A stretch of DNA of 57,016 nucleotides from Pseudomonas sp. BMS12. GTDB taxonomy: Bacteria; Pseudomonadota; Gammaproteobacteria; Pseudomonadales; Pseudomonadaceae. Made by a program: the position numbers and the translations under genes. Every line of letters starts with the position of its first letter. Position 1 is the first letter of the stretch. Under the pieces are notes generated by a model, which was given only the letters and a program-made list of their open reading frames with translations, was not told the DNA's origin and did not search any database. The stretch is taken from NCBI RefSeq assembly GCF_001592875.1, contig NZ_LSOF01000006.1, forward strand, positions 47,323-104,338, written 5' to 3'. This document shows positions 8,393-17,179 of the stretch, piece by piece.

Positions 8393-9784
8393 CTAGACGA
8401 TACCGGTGGCGTAGAAGGTGGCGATCACCACGAACACCGCCAGGGTCTTGATCAGGGTAATACCGAAAATGTCCTTGTAGGCCTCGCGGTGGGTCAACCC
8501 GGTGACTGCCAGCAGGGTGATCACCGCGCCGTTGTGCGGCAGGGTATCCATACCACCGGACGCCATCGACGCCACCCGGTGCAGCACTTCCAGGGGAATA
8601 TTCGCGGCGTTGGCGGCGGCGATGAAAGTGTCGGACATGGCCGCCAGGGCGATGCTCATACCGCCCGACGCCGAGCCGGTGATGCCGGCCAGCAGGGTGA
8701 CGGTGACGGCCTCGTTGACCAGCGGATTGGGGATGCTCTTCAAGGCATCGGCCAGCACCAGGAAACCGGGCAGGGAGGCAATCACTGCGCCGAAGCCGTA
8801 TTCCGAGGCGGTGTTCATCGACGCCAGCAGTGCGCCGCCGACGGCGGTTCTGGTGCCCTCGGCGAGCTTGGCGCGAATCGCGCGGAAACCACAGATCAGC
8901 ACCAGCAGAATGCCGAGGAGCAGTGCGGCCTGTACGGCCCAGATTCCGGTGAGCTTGGCCACTTCACTGGTAACCGGCTGCGCCATGCCGGCCAGTTGCA
9001 GGCTGTGCGTCTTGCCATACAGCTCAGGAATCCAGCGGGTGAACAGCAGGTTGGCGACGCCCACCAGGAGCAGAGGCGACAGTGCCAGCCAGGGGTTGGG
9101 CAGGGCGATATCGTCCGGCGTTTCCGGCTCGTTGCGCAGCTCGGTGCCGTAGCCTTCGCCGTTGCGCCTGGCCTTGTTCAGCTGGCGGCGCAGATAGAGC
9201 ATGCCGCTGCCGAACACGAACAGGGTACCGACCAGGCCCAGCCAGGGGGCGGCCCAGGAGGTGGTGCCGAAGAAGGTGGTGGGGATGATGTTCTGGATCT
9301 GCGGCGTACCCGGCAGCGCATCCATGGTGAAGGTGAACGCGCCGAGGGCAATGGTGGCGGGAATCAGGCGCTTGGGAATGTTGCTCTGGCGGAACATCTC
9401 GGCGGCGAAGGGGTACACGGCGAACACCACCACGAACAGCGATACACCGCCATAGGTGAGCAGGGCGCAGACCAGCACGATCACCAGCATGGCCTGGCTG
9501 GTGCCGAGCAGGTGGATGGCGGCGGCGACGATGGAGCGCGAGAAGCCGGACAGTTCGATCAGCTTGCCGAACACGGCGCCGAGCAGGAATACCGGGAAGT
9601 ACAGCTTGATGAAGCCGACCATTTTCTCCATGAAGATGCCGGTGAAGGCGGGGGCCACCGCGGAAGGGTCGGTCAGTAGCACTGCACCGAGGGCCGCGAT
9701 GGGGGCGAAGAGGATGACGCTGTAGCCGCGATAGGCGGCGAGCATCAGCAAGGCAAGGGCCGCGAGGGCGATGATCACACTCAT
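8393..9784 (-). CDS. GntP-family permease, probable 3-hydroxybutyrate uptake
   Basis: A 463-residue inner-membrane transporter of the gluconate permease (GntP) superfamily, with about 12 hydrophobic segments. Family-typical stretches include TYGGVSLFVVVFAVYPFA, FTMDALPGTPQIQN, EYGFGAVIASLPGF and MASGGMDTLPHNGAVI. The ATG at 9782-9784 has a GGAGATAG ribosome-binding site; an upstream in-frame start is rejected. A sigma54-type promoter lies about 80 bp upstream and an HbcR-like activator gene precedes it. The substrate is inferred to be 3-hydroxybutyrate from this context and from the P. aeruginosa PA2004 layout; related permeases take gluconate or other hydroxy acids. Confidence 0.88.
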   Translation of the reverse strand: MSVIIALAALALLMLAAYRGYSVILFAPIAALGAVLLTDPSAVAPAFTGIFMEKMVGFIKLYFPVFLLGAVFGKLIELSGFSRSIVAAAIHLLGTSQAMLVIVLVCALLTYGGVSLFVVVFAVYPFAAEMFRQSNIPKRLIPATIALGAFTFTMDALPGTPQIQNIIPTTFFGTTSWAAPWLGLVGTLFVFGSGMLYLRRQLNKARRNGEGYGTELRNEPETPDDIALPNPWLALSPLLLVGVANLLFTRWIPELYGKTHSLQLAGMAQPVTSEVAKLTGIWAVQAALLLGILLVLICGFRAIRAKLAEGTRTAVGGALLASMNTASEYGFGAVIASLPGFLVLADALKSIPNPLVNEAVTVTLLAGITGSASGGMSIALAAMSDTFIAAANAANIPLEVLHRVASMASGGMDTLPHNGAVITLLAVTGLTHREAYKDIFGITLIKTLAVFVVIATFYATGIV

Positions 9785-9864
9785 GGAGCTATCTCCTGGC
9801 GCCGCGTCGATGCGCAGCATTCATTGTTGTTGTCGGCGACCGGAGCGGGCGCGTAGCAGGGGAT

Positions 9865-9880
9865 AGCGACTTCCATGCCA
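9865..9880 (-). promoter_or_regulatory. sigma54 -24/-12 promoter element
   Basis: On the minus strand TGGCATGGAAGTCGCT matches TGGCACG-N4-TTGCT, with the required GG-N10-GC spacing exact. It sits about 80 bp upstream of the permease start and downstream of a sigma54 activator gene. Confidence 0.82.
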
Positions 9881-9943
9881 AATTGCTAAGTCATTGAAAA
9901 GTATGATGTATTTTTAATTTAAAACCTGCGGTTCGGCATCTTT

Positions 9944-9959
9944 GTCTCTATTTTGAGAC
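9944..9959. promoter_or_regulatory. candidate upstream activator site, GTCTC-N6-GAGAC
   Basis: Inverted repeat GTCTC-TATTTT-GAGAC, 64 bp upstream of the -24 element. A related copy (GTCTCTGTTTCAGGAC) occurs at 10023-10038 over the end of the hbcR gene. Distance and symmetry suit an enhancer site for the adjacent activator. The match to a known HbcR site is not established. Confidence 0.45.
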
Positions 9960-10031
9960 GGCGACTCCACGGCAATCTTTCTGTACCGCCGTAATCTCGG
10001 GCCTGTCTCCGAACGTGGACAAGTCTCTGTT

Positions 10032-11438
10032 TCAGGACGCCAGGCCCAGGCTAAGCATCTTCTTGTACAGCGTGGATCGACCCAGACCGAGGCGCCGCGC
10101 GGCCTCGGGCACATTGTTGGCGGTTTCGGCGAGGGCCTGGCGGATTAGCTCGCGCTCGAAGGTTTCACGGGCTCTGTAGAAGTCGCCAACGGCCGCCGAG
10201 TGTGCGGCGCTCGCCACTTTCGGCAGCGGGCTGAGGCGGCCAATGGCGGTGCGCAGGGCGGCCGCGCTCAGCAGCGGCTCGTCGCCAAGCAGGGCGGCAC
10301 GCTCCAGCACGTTGCGCAGTTCACGGATATTGCCTGGCCAGGCGTGGCTGGACAGCAGGGCCAGGGCGTCGGCATCCAGGTCATGCTGGCCCGGCAGTTC
10401 CTCAAGTACGGCTTCGCACAGCGCCGGTAGATCGTCGAGGCGCTCGCGCAGCGGTGGCAGCGGGATCGGCAGCACGTTCAGGCGGTAGTAGAGGTCCGCC
10501 CGAAAGCGCCCCTCGGCCACTGCCGATTCCAGGTCCAGCGAGGTGGCGGCGATCAGACGTACATCACTGCGGCGGATCTCGTTGGAGCCGACCGGTTCGA
10601 ACTCCTTTTCCTGCAGCACACGCAACAGCTTGCTCTGCAGGGGCAGCGGCATGTCACCGATCTCGTCGAGGAACAGGGTGCCGCCCTGGGCAATCTGCAG
10701 CTTGCCGGGGCGGCCCTTGCGATCGGCGCCGGTGAAGGCGCCCGGCGCGGTGCCGAAGAACTCGGCTTCCAGCAGGTTCTCGGGGATGGCCGCGCAGTTG
10801 ACCCCGACGAAGGGCTTGTGCGCTCGCGGTGAAGCACTGTGGATGGCATGGGCCAGCAGCTCCTTGCCGGTACCGGTTTCGCCCAGGAGCAGCACCGGTG
10901 AGTCGCTGGTTGCTCCACGTCGTGCGCGCCGCTTGACCTCCAGGCTCGCCGGGCTACTGCCAATGAAGTGGGCAAAGCTGTACTTGGCCTGGCGCGCTTG
11001 CAGCAACGAACGGGTCGAGGCCAGCTCCTCCTGGATCTGCATGAAGCGCGTCACCAGCGGCGCCAGGCTCTTCAACTGGTCGAACAGGGCGAAGCCGATG
11101 GCGCCGATCACCGTGCCGGCGTCGTCGTGGATCGGCAGGCGCATTACCACCAGCGGGCCGCCCGGAGTGTCGAGCATGTCCAGCAGGATCGGCTGGCCGG
11201 TTTCCACCACCTGGCGCAACAGGCTGCTGGGGATGACCTTTTCCACCTCCTGACCGATGGCCTGCGCGGCATCCGCCAGCCCATAACGACGGGCGTAGCG
11301 CTCGTTCATCCAGACGATGCGCGCGTCCTTGTCGACGATCACCGTGCCTTCGCTGGACTGCTCGACGATCTCGAACAGCGAACGGATCGCCAGCAGGCGT
11401 ACGTGCTGGTAGTCGCGCAGGGTGGTGGCGTCTTTCAT
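10032..11438 (-). CDS. hbcR: sigma54-dependent activator, HbcR-like
   Basis: A 468-residue enhancer-binding protein from the ATG at 11436-11438, which has a GAGAGTACC ribosome-binding region. Domains in order: N-terminal PAS-type sensor (about 10-120); AAA+ domain with Walker A GETGTGKE (186-193), sigma54-contact loop GAFTGA (233-238) and Walker B GGTLFLDEIGD (about 252-262); C-terminal Fis-type helix-turn-helix ending GLGRSTLYKKM. It would drive the sigma54 promoter at 9865-9880. P. aeruginosa PA2005 (HbcR) is known to control 3-hydroxybutyrate genes, and synteny with a GntP permease, bdhA and liu genes supports the name. The ligand is unknown. Confidence 0.87.
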   Translation of the reverse strand: MKDATTLRDYQHVRLLAIRSLFEIVEQSSEGTVIVDKDARIVWMNERYARRYGLADAAQAIGQEVEKVIPSSLLRQVVETGQPILLDMLDTPGGPLVVMRLPIHDDAGTVIGAIGFALFDQLKSLAPLVTRFMQIQEELASTRSLLQARQAKYSFAHFIGSSPASLEVKRRARRGATSDSPVLLLGETGTGKELLAHAIHSASPRAHKPFVGVNCAAIPENLLEAEFFGTAPGAFTGADRKGRPGKLQIAQGGTLFLDEIGDMPLPLQSKLLRVLQEKEFEPVGSNEIRRSDVRLIAATSLDLESAVAEGRFRADLYYRLNVLPIPLPPLRERLDDLPALCEAVLEELPGQHDLDADALALLSSHAWPGNIRELRNVLERAALLGDEPLLSAAALRTAIGRLSPLPKVASAAHSAAVGDFYRARETFERELIRQALAETANNVPEAARRLGLGRSTLYKKMLSLGLAS

Positions 11439-11524
11439 CGGTACTCTCGGCGGGCGATAGGAGGGGGCAGAGCTTAGCGTTCGCTGGCCATCGGGCAATC
11501 TGACCTTGGTCGCAGCGCCGGGGT

Positions 11525-12427
11525 TCAGCGCGCCGCCAGCCGGGCGCGCGCTACCCGCGAGCCGTTGTCGCGGCCGAGCACCTGACAGATGCGCGCGCCG
11601 GCGTCGATCAGCTTGTCCAGGTCGATGCCGGTGTGGATGCCCAGGCCCTGCAGCAGGTAGAGCACGTCCTCGGTGGCGACGTTGCCGGTGGCGCCCTTGG
11701 CGTAGGGGCAGCCGCCCAGGCCGGCGACCGAGCTGTCGAACACGCTGATGCCTTCCAGCAGGCTCGCGTAGATATTGGCCAGGGCCTGACCGTAGGTGTC
11801 GTGGAAGTGCCCGGCGAGCTTGTCGCGCGAGATGTCGCGGCCGACCACTTCGAACAATTGGCGGGTCTTGCCGGCGGTGCCGGTGCCGATGGTGTCGCCC
11901 AGCGAGACTTCGTAGCAGCCCATGGCCAACAGCTCCCGCGCCACCGCCGCAACCTGCTCGGGCGCCACGTCGCCCTCGTAGGGGCAGCCGAGAACGCAGG
12001 ACACATAGCCGCGCACGCTGATGCCCTGGGCCTTGGCGGCGTCCATCACAGGCACGAAGCGCTCCAGGCTCTCGGCGATCGAACAGTTGATGTTCTTCTG
12101 CGAGAAGGCCTCACTGGCGGCGGCGAACACCGCGACTTCCTTGACCCCGGCTTCGACTGCGGCCTCGAAGCCCTTGAGGTTGGGCGTTAGCGCCCCGTAG
12201 ACCACGCCAGGCTTCTGCTGGATGCCGGCGAACACCTCGGCGCTGCCGGCCATCTGCGGCACCCACTTGGGCGAGACGAAGCTGCCGACTTCGATATAGC
12301 CCAGGCCGGCGGCGGTCAGATCGTCAGTGAGACGCACCTTGTCGGCCACGCTGATCGGTTGTTTCTCGTTCTGCAGGCCGTCGCGCGGGCCGACTTCGAC
12401 CAGACGCACGTGTTGGGGCAGGTTCAT
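11525..12427 (-). CDS. liuE: hydroxymethylglutaryl-CoA lyase
   Basis: Splits 3-hydroxy-3-methylglutaryl-CoA into acetyl-CoA and acetoacetate, the last step of leucine breakdown. The 300-residue TIM-barrel HMGL-like protein has the N-terminal [11 protein letters not shown] motif (divalent metal and substrate) and the catalytic-loop signature [19 protein letters not shown] near residues 233-251, including the active-site Cys. Length is normal. It is last in liuRABCDE, 131 bp after liuD, with a REP unit in the gap. Its acetoacetate product is the substrate of the synthetase encoded at 3974-5929. Confidence 0.95.
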   Translation of the reverse strand: MNLPQHVRLVEVGPRDGLQNEKQPISVADKVRLTDDLTAAGLGYIEVGSFVSPKWVPQMAGSAEVFAGIQQKPGVVYGALTPNLKGFEAAVEAGVKEVAVFAAASEAFSQKNINCSIAESLERFVPVMDAAKAQGISVRGYVSCVLGCPYEGDVAPEQVAAVARELLAMGCYEVSLGDTIGTGTAGKTRQLFEVVGRDISRDKLAGHFHDTYGQALANIYASLLEGISVFDSSVAGLGGCPYAKGATGNVATEDVLYLLQGLGIHTGIDLDKLIDAGARICQVLGRDNGSRVARARLAAR

Positions 12428-12510
12428 GGATTTCCTCGCAAATTGGTTTGGCGCCCCGCTCCAGAGGGTAAGGAGTGGGGCGCCCGAGTAGCAGCTGAGT
12501 TGCCTGTTAT

Positions 12511-12545
12511 GCCCTCACCCTAACCCTCTCCCGGAGGGAGAGGGA
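12511..12545. repeat. REP-like palindrome, CCCTCTCCC family, single unit
   Basis: CCCTCACCC then CCCTCTCCC-GGA-GGGAGAGGG, in the liuD-liuE gap. It is the single-unit form of the pairs at 15332-15426, 17073-17167 and 56887-57013. Confidence 0.85.
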
Positions 12546-12558
12546 ATAGCGTGTTGCA

Positions 12559-14508
12559 TCAGGCTTCTTCCAGCTCCACCAATACGGTGCCTTCGCTGAC
12601 CATGTCACCCTCGGCGCAGAACAGCGCCTTGACGGTGCCCGCCTGGGCGGCGCGGATGCTGTGTTCCATCTTCATGGCCTCCAGCACCACCAGCGCGGTG
12701 CCGGCTTCCACGGTTTGGCCGGGCTCGACCAGCACGCGGACGATGCTGCCGTTCATGGGGGCGGTCAGGCCGCCATGCTGGGCATGGCTGGCTTCGACCT
12801 CGGCGATCGGATCGACGCAGCGTACCTCGTGCAGCTTGCCGCTCCAGTCCAGGTACAGCGCATTGCCGCGACGAATCGCCCGGTGCGCGCGGCGCAGGCC
12901 GTCCTGCTCGATCCACAGCTGCTCGCCCTGCAGGTGCGAGCGCAGCGGGCCGCGCAGGTGCACAGTGCTGCGTTGTTCGCCGCAGCTCAGGTGCAGGTCT
13001 GTTTCCGTCACCAGGCCGGAGCGCCAGCCGCTATGGCCGCTCCATGGGGAGTAGTAATCCTCGTGGGCACGCCGCGGCGCCTCGCTTTGCAGCCAGGCTT
13101 CGGCGGCCAGCTGCCAGAACTCGCCGGGCAACTCGCTCGCGGCCGGCAGCAGCTCGGCCTGGTGGCGTGGGATAAAGCCGGTATCCAGTTCAGCGTTGGC
13201 GAAGGCCGGGTGGGCCAGTACGCGGCGCAGGAAGGGCAGGTTGCTGGCGAAGCCGCCGACAGCAGTCTCGTCGAGCATGGCCAGCAGGCGCTGACGGGCC
13301 TGCTCGCGGTCCTCGCCCCAGGCGATCAGCTTGGCCAGCATGGGGTCGTAGAAGGGCGAGACGGTGTCGCCCTCGGTCACGCCGCTGTCCACGCGGCGGC
13401 CTTCGCCGGCGACCGGCTCGCGATACAGCTTGAGGTCGCCGGAGGCGGGCAGGAAGTCCTGCTCGGTGTCCTCGGCGTACAGGCGCACCTCGATGGCATG
13501 GCCATTGAGCGGCACCTGCTCCTGGGTAATCGGCAGCGCTTCGCCACGGGCCACGCGAATCTGCCAGGCCACCAGGTCGAGGCCGGTGATGGCCTCGGTG
13601 ACCGGGTGTTCAACTTGGAGCCGCGTATTCATCTCCATGAAGAAGAACTGGCCGCGGGCATCCAGCAGGAACTCCACGGTACCGGCGCCGACATAGCCGA
13701 TGGCCTGGGCGGCCTTGACCGCCGCCTCGCCCATGGCGCGGCGCAGCTCGGGCGACAGGCCCGGAGCCGGAGCTTCTTCGACCACTTTCTGGTGGCGGCG
13801 CTGGATCGAGCAGTCGCGCTCGTTGAGGTACAGGCAGTTGCCGTGGCTGTCGGCGAATACCTGGATCTCCACGTGGCGCGGCTGCAGCACGTATTTTTCC
13901 ACCAGCATGCGCGAGTCGCCGAAGGCCGACTGGGCTTCGCGCTGGGCAGAGGCCAGAGTCTCAGCCAGCTCGGATTCGCGTTCGACCACCTTCATGCCCT
14001 TGCCACCGCCACCGGCGGCGGCCTTGAGCAGCACCGGATAGCCGATACGTTCGGCGGCGACGCGGAAGGTTTCCACGTCCTGCGCCTCGCCGTGGTAGCC
14101 GGGCACCAGCGGCACGCCGGCGTCCTCCATCAGCCCCTTGGCCGCGGACTTGCTGCCCATGGCGTCGATGGCCGACGCCGGTGGGCCGAGAAATACCAGC
14201 CCGGCTGCCTCAATGGCGCGGGCGAAGCCGGCGTTCTCGGAGAGGAAGCCGTAACCCGGATGGATGGCCTGGGCGCCACTGGCCTTGGCCGCGGCGATGA
14301 TCTTGTCGACCAGCAGGTAGCTCTCGGCCGGCTTGGCGCCGCCGAGGTTGATCGCGATGTCGGCCTCGCGCACATGGCGTGCCTGGGCGTCGATGGCGCT
14401 GTGCACGGCCACGGTCTTCAGGCCCTGGGCCTTGGCGGTGCGCATCACCCGGCAGGCGATCTCGCCGCGGTTGGCGACCAGCAGGGTGTCGATGTGCTTG
14501 TGGCTCAT
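12559..14508 (-). CDS. liuD: methylcrotonyl-CoA carboxylase, biotin-containing alpha subunit
   Basis: Carboxylates 3-methylcrotonyl-CoA together with LiuB. The 649-residue start is fixed by the ATG at 14506-14508, which overlaps the liuC stop by ATGA coupling; the frame stays open further upstream only as a shadow of liuC. Seen: biotin carboxylase N-domain LLVANRGEIACRVMRTA, ATP-grasp glycine loop GGGGKGMK, catalytic MEMNTRLQVEHPVTE, and a C-terminal biotinyl domain with EAMKMEH whose Lys carries biotin. Length is usual for the family. A GNP of geranyl degradation (AtuF-type) is an alternative, but the operon context fits LiuD. Confidence 0.95.
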   Translation of the reverse strand: MSHKHIDTLLVANRGEIACRVMRTAKAQGLKTVAVHSAIDAQARHVREADIAINLGGAKPAESYLLVDKIIAAAKASGAQAIHPGYGFLSENAGFARAIEAAGLVFLGPPASAIDAMGSKSAAKGLMEDAGVPLVPGYHGEAQDVETFRVAAERIGYPVLLKAAAGGGGKGMKVVERESELAETLASAQREAQSAFGDSRMLVEKYVLQPRHVEIQVFADSHGNCLYLNERDCSIQRRHQKVVEEAPAPGLSPELRRAMGEAAVKAAQAIGYVGAGTVEFLLDARGQFFFMEMNTRLQVEHPVTEAITGLDLVAWQIRVARGEALPITQEQVPLNGHAIEVRLYAEDTEQDFLPASGDLKLYREPVAGEGRRVDSGVTEGDTVSPFYDPMLAKLIAWGEDREQARQRLLAMLDETAVGGFASNLPFLRRVLAHPAFANAELDTGFIPRHQAELLPAASELPGEFWQLAAEAWLQSEAPRRAHEDYYSPWSGHSGWRSGLVTETDLHLSCGEQRSTVHLRGPLRSHLQGEQLWIEQDGLRRAHRAIRRGNALYLDWSGKLHEVRCVDPIAEVEASHAQHGGLTAPMNGSIVRVLVEPGQTVEAGTALVVLEAMKMEHSIRAAQAGTVKALFCAEGDMVSEGTVLVELEEA

Positions 14509-15305
14509 GCTTGTGGCTCCTGCCAGGCGGGCGTGCGTTTTTCCAGGAAGGCGTTGAGTCCCTCCTGGCCTTCCGGGCTGACGCGGATGCGGGCGATGGC
14601 GTTCTCGGTGTAGCGGCGCAGGGCAGGGCTGAGCACGCCGCTGGCCACTTCGCGTAGCAGGTCCTTGCTGGCCTGCATGGCCTGCGGGCTGTTGAGCAGC
14701 AGGTTGCCGATCCAACTCTCGACCTGAGCGTCCAGCTCGGCGGCAGGATACGCCTCGGCCAGCAGGCCCAGCTCGCGGGCGCGGCTGCCGGAGAAACGCT
14801 CGGCGGTCAGCGCATAACGGCGCGCGACGCGTTCGCCGAGGGCCTGGACCACGAAGGGGCTGATCACGGCCGGGGCCAGGCCGATGCGTACTTCGGACAG
14901 CGAGAAAAGCGCATCCTCGCTGCCGATGGCCATGTCGCAGCAACTGACCAGGCCTACCGCGCCGCCGAAGGCTGCGCCCTGGACCACGGCCAGGGTCGGA
15001 ATCTTCAGGCCGTTGAGGTTGTACATCAGCTCGGCCAGCTCGCGGGCGTCATTCAGGTTGGCGTTGTAGTCGAGCTTGGCGCTGGCCTGCATCCAGGCCA
15101 GGTCGGCGCCGGCGGAGAAGTGCTTGCCGCGCCCGCGCAGCAGCAGGAAGCGCAGGCTCTTGTCGGCGCCGATGGCGTCGATGGCGAGGATCAGCTCGCG
15201 GATCATCTCGGCATTGAAGGCGTTGTTCTTGTCCGGACGGCTCAGCCAAAGGGTGGCGAAGCCGCGCGGGTCTGTTTCCAGCTGTACGGTGGTGAAGTCG
15301 GTCAT
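14505..15305 (-). CDS. liuC: 3-methylglutaconyl-CoA hydratase (crotonase family)
   Basis: Hydrates 3-methylglutaconyl-CoA to HMG-CoA. The 266-residue crotonase-fold protein starts at ATG 15303-15305. Seen: first oxyanion-hole segment GKHFSAGADLAWMQ (about 61-74), second segment VQGAAFGGAVGLVSCCD (about 107-123), and the SEVRIGLAPAVISPF stretch with a likely catalytic Glu. Its stop overlaps the liuD start by 4 bp, so the two are translationally coupled. A pair of REP units lies between it and liuB. AtuE of the geranyl pathway is the nearest alternative. Confidence 0.93.
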   Translation of the reverse strand: MTDFTTVQLETDPRGFATLWLSRPDKNNAFNAEMIRELILAIDAIGADKSLRFLLLRGRGKHFSAGADLAWMQASAKLDYNANLNDARELAELMYNLNGLKIPTLAVVQGAAFGGAVGLVSCCDMAIGSEDALFSLSEVRIGLAPAVISPFVVQALGERVARRYALTAERFSGSRARELGLLAEAYPAAELDAQVESWIGNLLLNSPQAMQASKDLLREVASGVLSPALRRYTENAIARIRVSPEGQEGLNAFLEKRTPAWQEPQA

Positions 15306-15331
15306 GGCGGCTCCAGGTATTCGGCTTTTGC

Positions 15332-15426
15332 TCCCTCTCCCACTGGGAGAGGGTTGGGGTGAGGGTATAGGGCGAGTTGCACATGGCATCCCTCACCCCC
15401 GGCCCCTCTCCCAAAGGGAGAGGGGA
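15332..15426. repeat. paired inverted REP units, CCCTCTCCC family (BIME-like)
   Basis: Two palindromes, CCCTCTCCC-ACT-GGGAGAGGG and CCCCTCTCCC-AAA-GGGAGAGGGG, in opposite orientation. Their GGGGTGAGGG/CCCTCACCCC tails face each other across about 22 bp. They lie between liuB and liuC. Confidence 0.9.
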
Positions 15427-15436
15427 GTCAAAGGTC

Positions 15437-17044
15437 TTACATGCGGAACACCCCGAAGGTGGTCGGCTCGATGGGTGCATTGAGGCTGGCGGATAGGGCC
15501 AGGCCGAGCACGTCGCGGGTCTGCGCCGGGTCGATCACGCCGTCGTCCCACAGGCGGGCGCTGGAGTAGTAGGCGTGGGCCTGCTGTTCGTACTGGGCGA
15601 CGATGGGCTGCTTGATGCGCGCCTCTTCTTCGTCGCTGAACGGGTGGCCGGCACGGGCGGCCTGCTCGCGCTTGACCTGTACCAAGACGCCTGCGGCCTG
15701 CTCGGCACCCATCACGCCGATCCGCGCGTTGGGCCACATCCACAGAAAGCGCGGGTCGTAGGCGCGGCCGCACATGCCGTAGTTACCGGCGCCGAAGCTG
15801 CCGCCGATGATCACGGTGAACTTCGGTACGCGGGCACAGGCCACGGCGGTGACCAGCTTGGCGCCGTGCTTGGCGATGCCACCTTCCTCGTACTTCTTGC
15901 CAACCATAAAGCCGGTGATGTTCTGCAAAAACAGCAGCGGGATGCCGCGCTGGCAGGCCAGTTCGATGAAGTGCGCGCCTTTCTGCGCCGCTTCGGCGAA
16001 GAGGATGCCGTTGTTCGCCAGGATGGCCACCGGGTAGCCGTGGACATGAGCGAAGCCGCAGACCAGGGTGGTGCCGAACAGAGCCTTGAATTCATCGAAT
16101 GCGCTGCCGTCGACCACGCGGGCGATAACCTCGCGCACGTCGAAGGGCTGCTTGGCGTCGGCCGGGATGACGCCGTACAGCTCCTCGGCAGCATGCAGCG
16201 GGGCGATGGGTTCGCGCGCCTGCAACTGGCCGAGCTTGCGCCAGTTGAGGTTGGCGACGCTGCGGCGGGCCAGGGCCAGGGCGTGCTCGTCGTTCTCGGC
16301 GTAGTGGTCCGCCACGCCGCTGGTCTTGCAGTGCACATCGGCGCCGCCAAGTTCCTCGGCAGTCACCACCTCGCCGGTGGCGGCCTTCACCAGCGGCGGG
16401 CCGGCCAGGAAGATGGTGGCCTGGTTGCGCACCATGATGGTCTCGTCGCTCATCGCCGGCACGTAGGCGCCGCCGGCAGTGCAGGAGCCCATGACCACGG
16501 CGATCTGTGGAATCCCCATCGCGCTCATATTGGCCTGGTTGAAGAAGATGCGTCCGAAGTGCTCGCGGTCGGGGAACACCTCTTCCTGGCGCGGCAGGTT
16601 GGCGCCGCCAGAGTCGACCAGATAGATGCACGGCAGGCGGTTCTGCTGGGCGATGGTCTGGGCACGCAGGTGTTTCTTCACGGTCAGCGGGTAGTAGCTG
16701 CCGCCTTTCACCGTGGCGTCGTTGGCGATGATCATGCACTCGACGCCTTCGACGCGGCCGATGCCGGCGACCACGCCAGCGGCCGGCACGTCCTCGCCGT
16801 AGACCTCATGGGCAGCCAGCTGGCCGACTTCGAGGAAGGGCGAGCCGAGATCCAGCAAGCGATTGATGCGCTCGCGCGGCAGCAGCTTGCCGCGCGAGGT
16901 GTGGCGTTCCTGGGCCTTGGCGCCGCCGCCTTCATGAACGCGGGCGAGGAGGGCGCGCAGGTCGTTCACCTGGGCGAGCATGGCGGCCTGGTTGGCGGCG
17001 AACTCCGGCGAACGGGTGTTGATCTGGGTATGCAGGATGGCCAT
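15437..17044 (-). CDS. liuB: methylcrotonyl-CoA carboxylase, beta (carboxyltransferase) subunit
   Basis: Transfers the carboxyl group from biotin on LiuD to 3-methylcrotonyl-CoA. The protein has 535 residues from ATG 17042-17044, the usual length. Seen: the [16 protein letters not shown] region near residue 70, [11 protein letters not shown] near 155, the [17 protein letters not shown] acyl-CoA-binding loop near 205, [13 protein letters not shown] near 390, and the [20 protein letters not shown] carboxybiotin pocket near 438. REP pairs lie in both flanking gaps of an otherwise compact operon. Confidence 0.95.
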   Translation of the reverse strand: MAILHTQINTRSPEFAANQAAMLAQVNDLRALLARVHEGGGAKAQERHTSRGKLLPRERINRLLDLGSPFLEVGQLAAHEVYGEDVPAAGVVAGIGRVEGVECMIIANDATVKGGSYYPLTVKKHLRAQTIAQQNRLPCIYLVDSGGANLPRQEEVFPDREHFGRIFFNQANMSAMGIPQIAVVMGSCTAGGAYVPAMSDETIMVRNQATIFLAGPPLVKAATGEVVTAEELGGADVHCKTSGVADHYAENDEHALALARRSVANLNWRKLGQLQAREPIAPLHAAEELYGVIPADAKQPFDVREVIARVVDGSAFDEFKALFGTTLVCGFAHVHGYPVAILANNGILFAEAAQKGAHFIELACQRGIPLLFLQNITGFMVGKKYEEGGIAKHGAKLVTAVACARVPKFTVIIGGSFGAGNYGMCGRAYDPRFLWMWPNARIGVMGAEQAAGVLVQVKREQAARAGHPFSDEEEARIKQPIVAQYEQQAHAYYSSARLWDDGVIDPAQTRDVLGLALSASLNAPIEPTTFGVFRM

Positions 17045-17072
17045 TGGGGCGCTCCGAGTTGCAGGCTTTAGC

Positions 17073-17167
17073 TCCCCTCTCTCGTTCACGGGAGAGGGGC
17101 TGGGGGAGAGGGTATTGCAGGCCGCTCCGGCCCTCTCCCTAACCCTCTCCCACAAGTGGGAGAGGGG
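17073..17167. repeat. paired REP units, CCCTCTCCC family
   Basis: CCCCTCTC-TCGTTCAC-GGGAGAGGGG followed about 50 bp later by CCCTCTCCC-ACAAGT-GGGAGAGGGG, between liuA and liuB. The layout is like the pair at 15332-15426. Confidence 0.88.
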
Positions 17168-17179
17168 ACTGGTCGTGCA

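Noticed and set aside
12661..14613. 650-codon plus-strand frame across liuD
   Set aside because: Antisense to a clearly conserved carboxylase; composition is typical of a GC-rich mirror frame.
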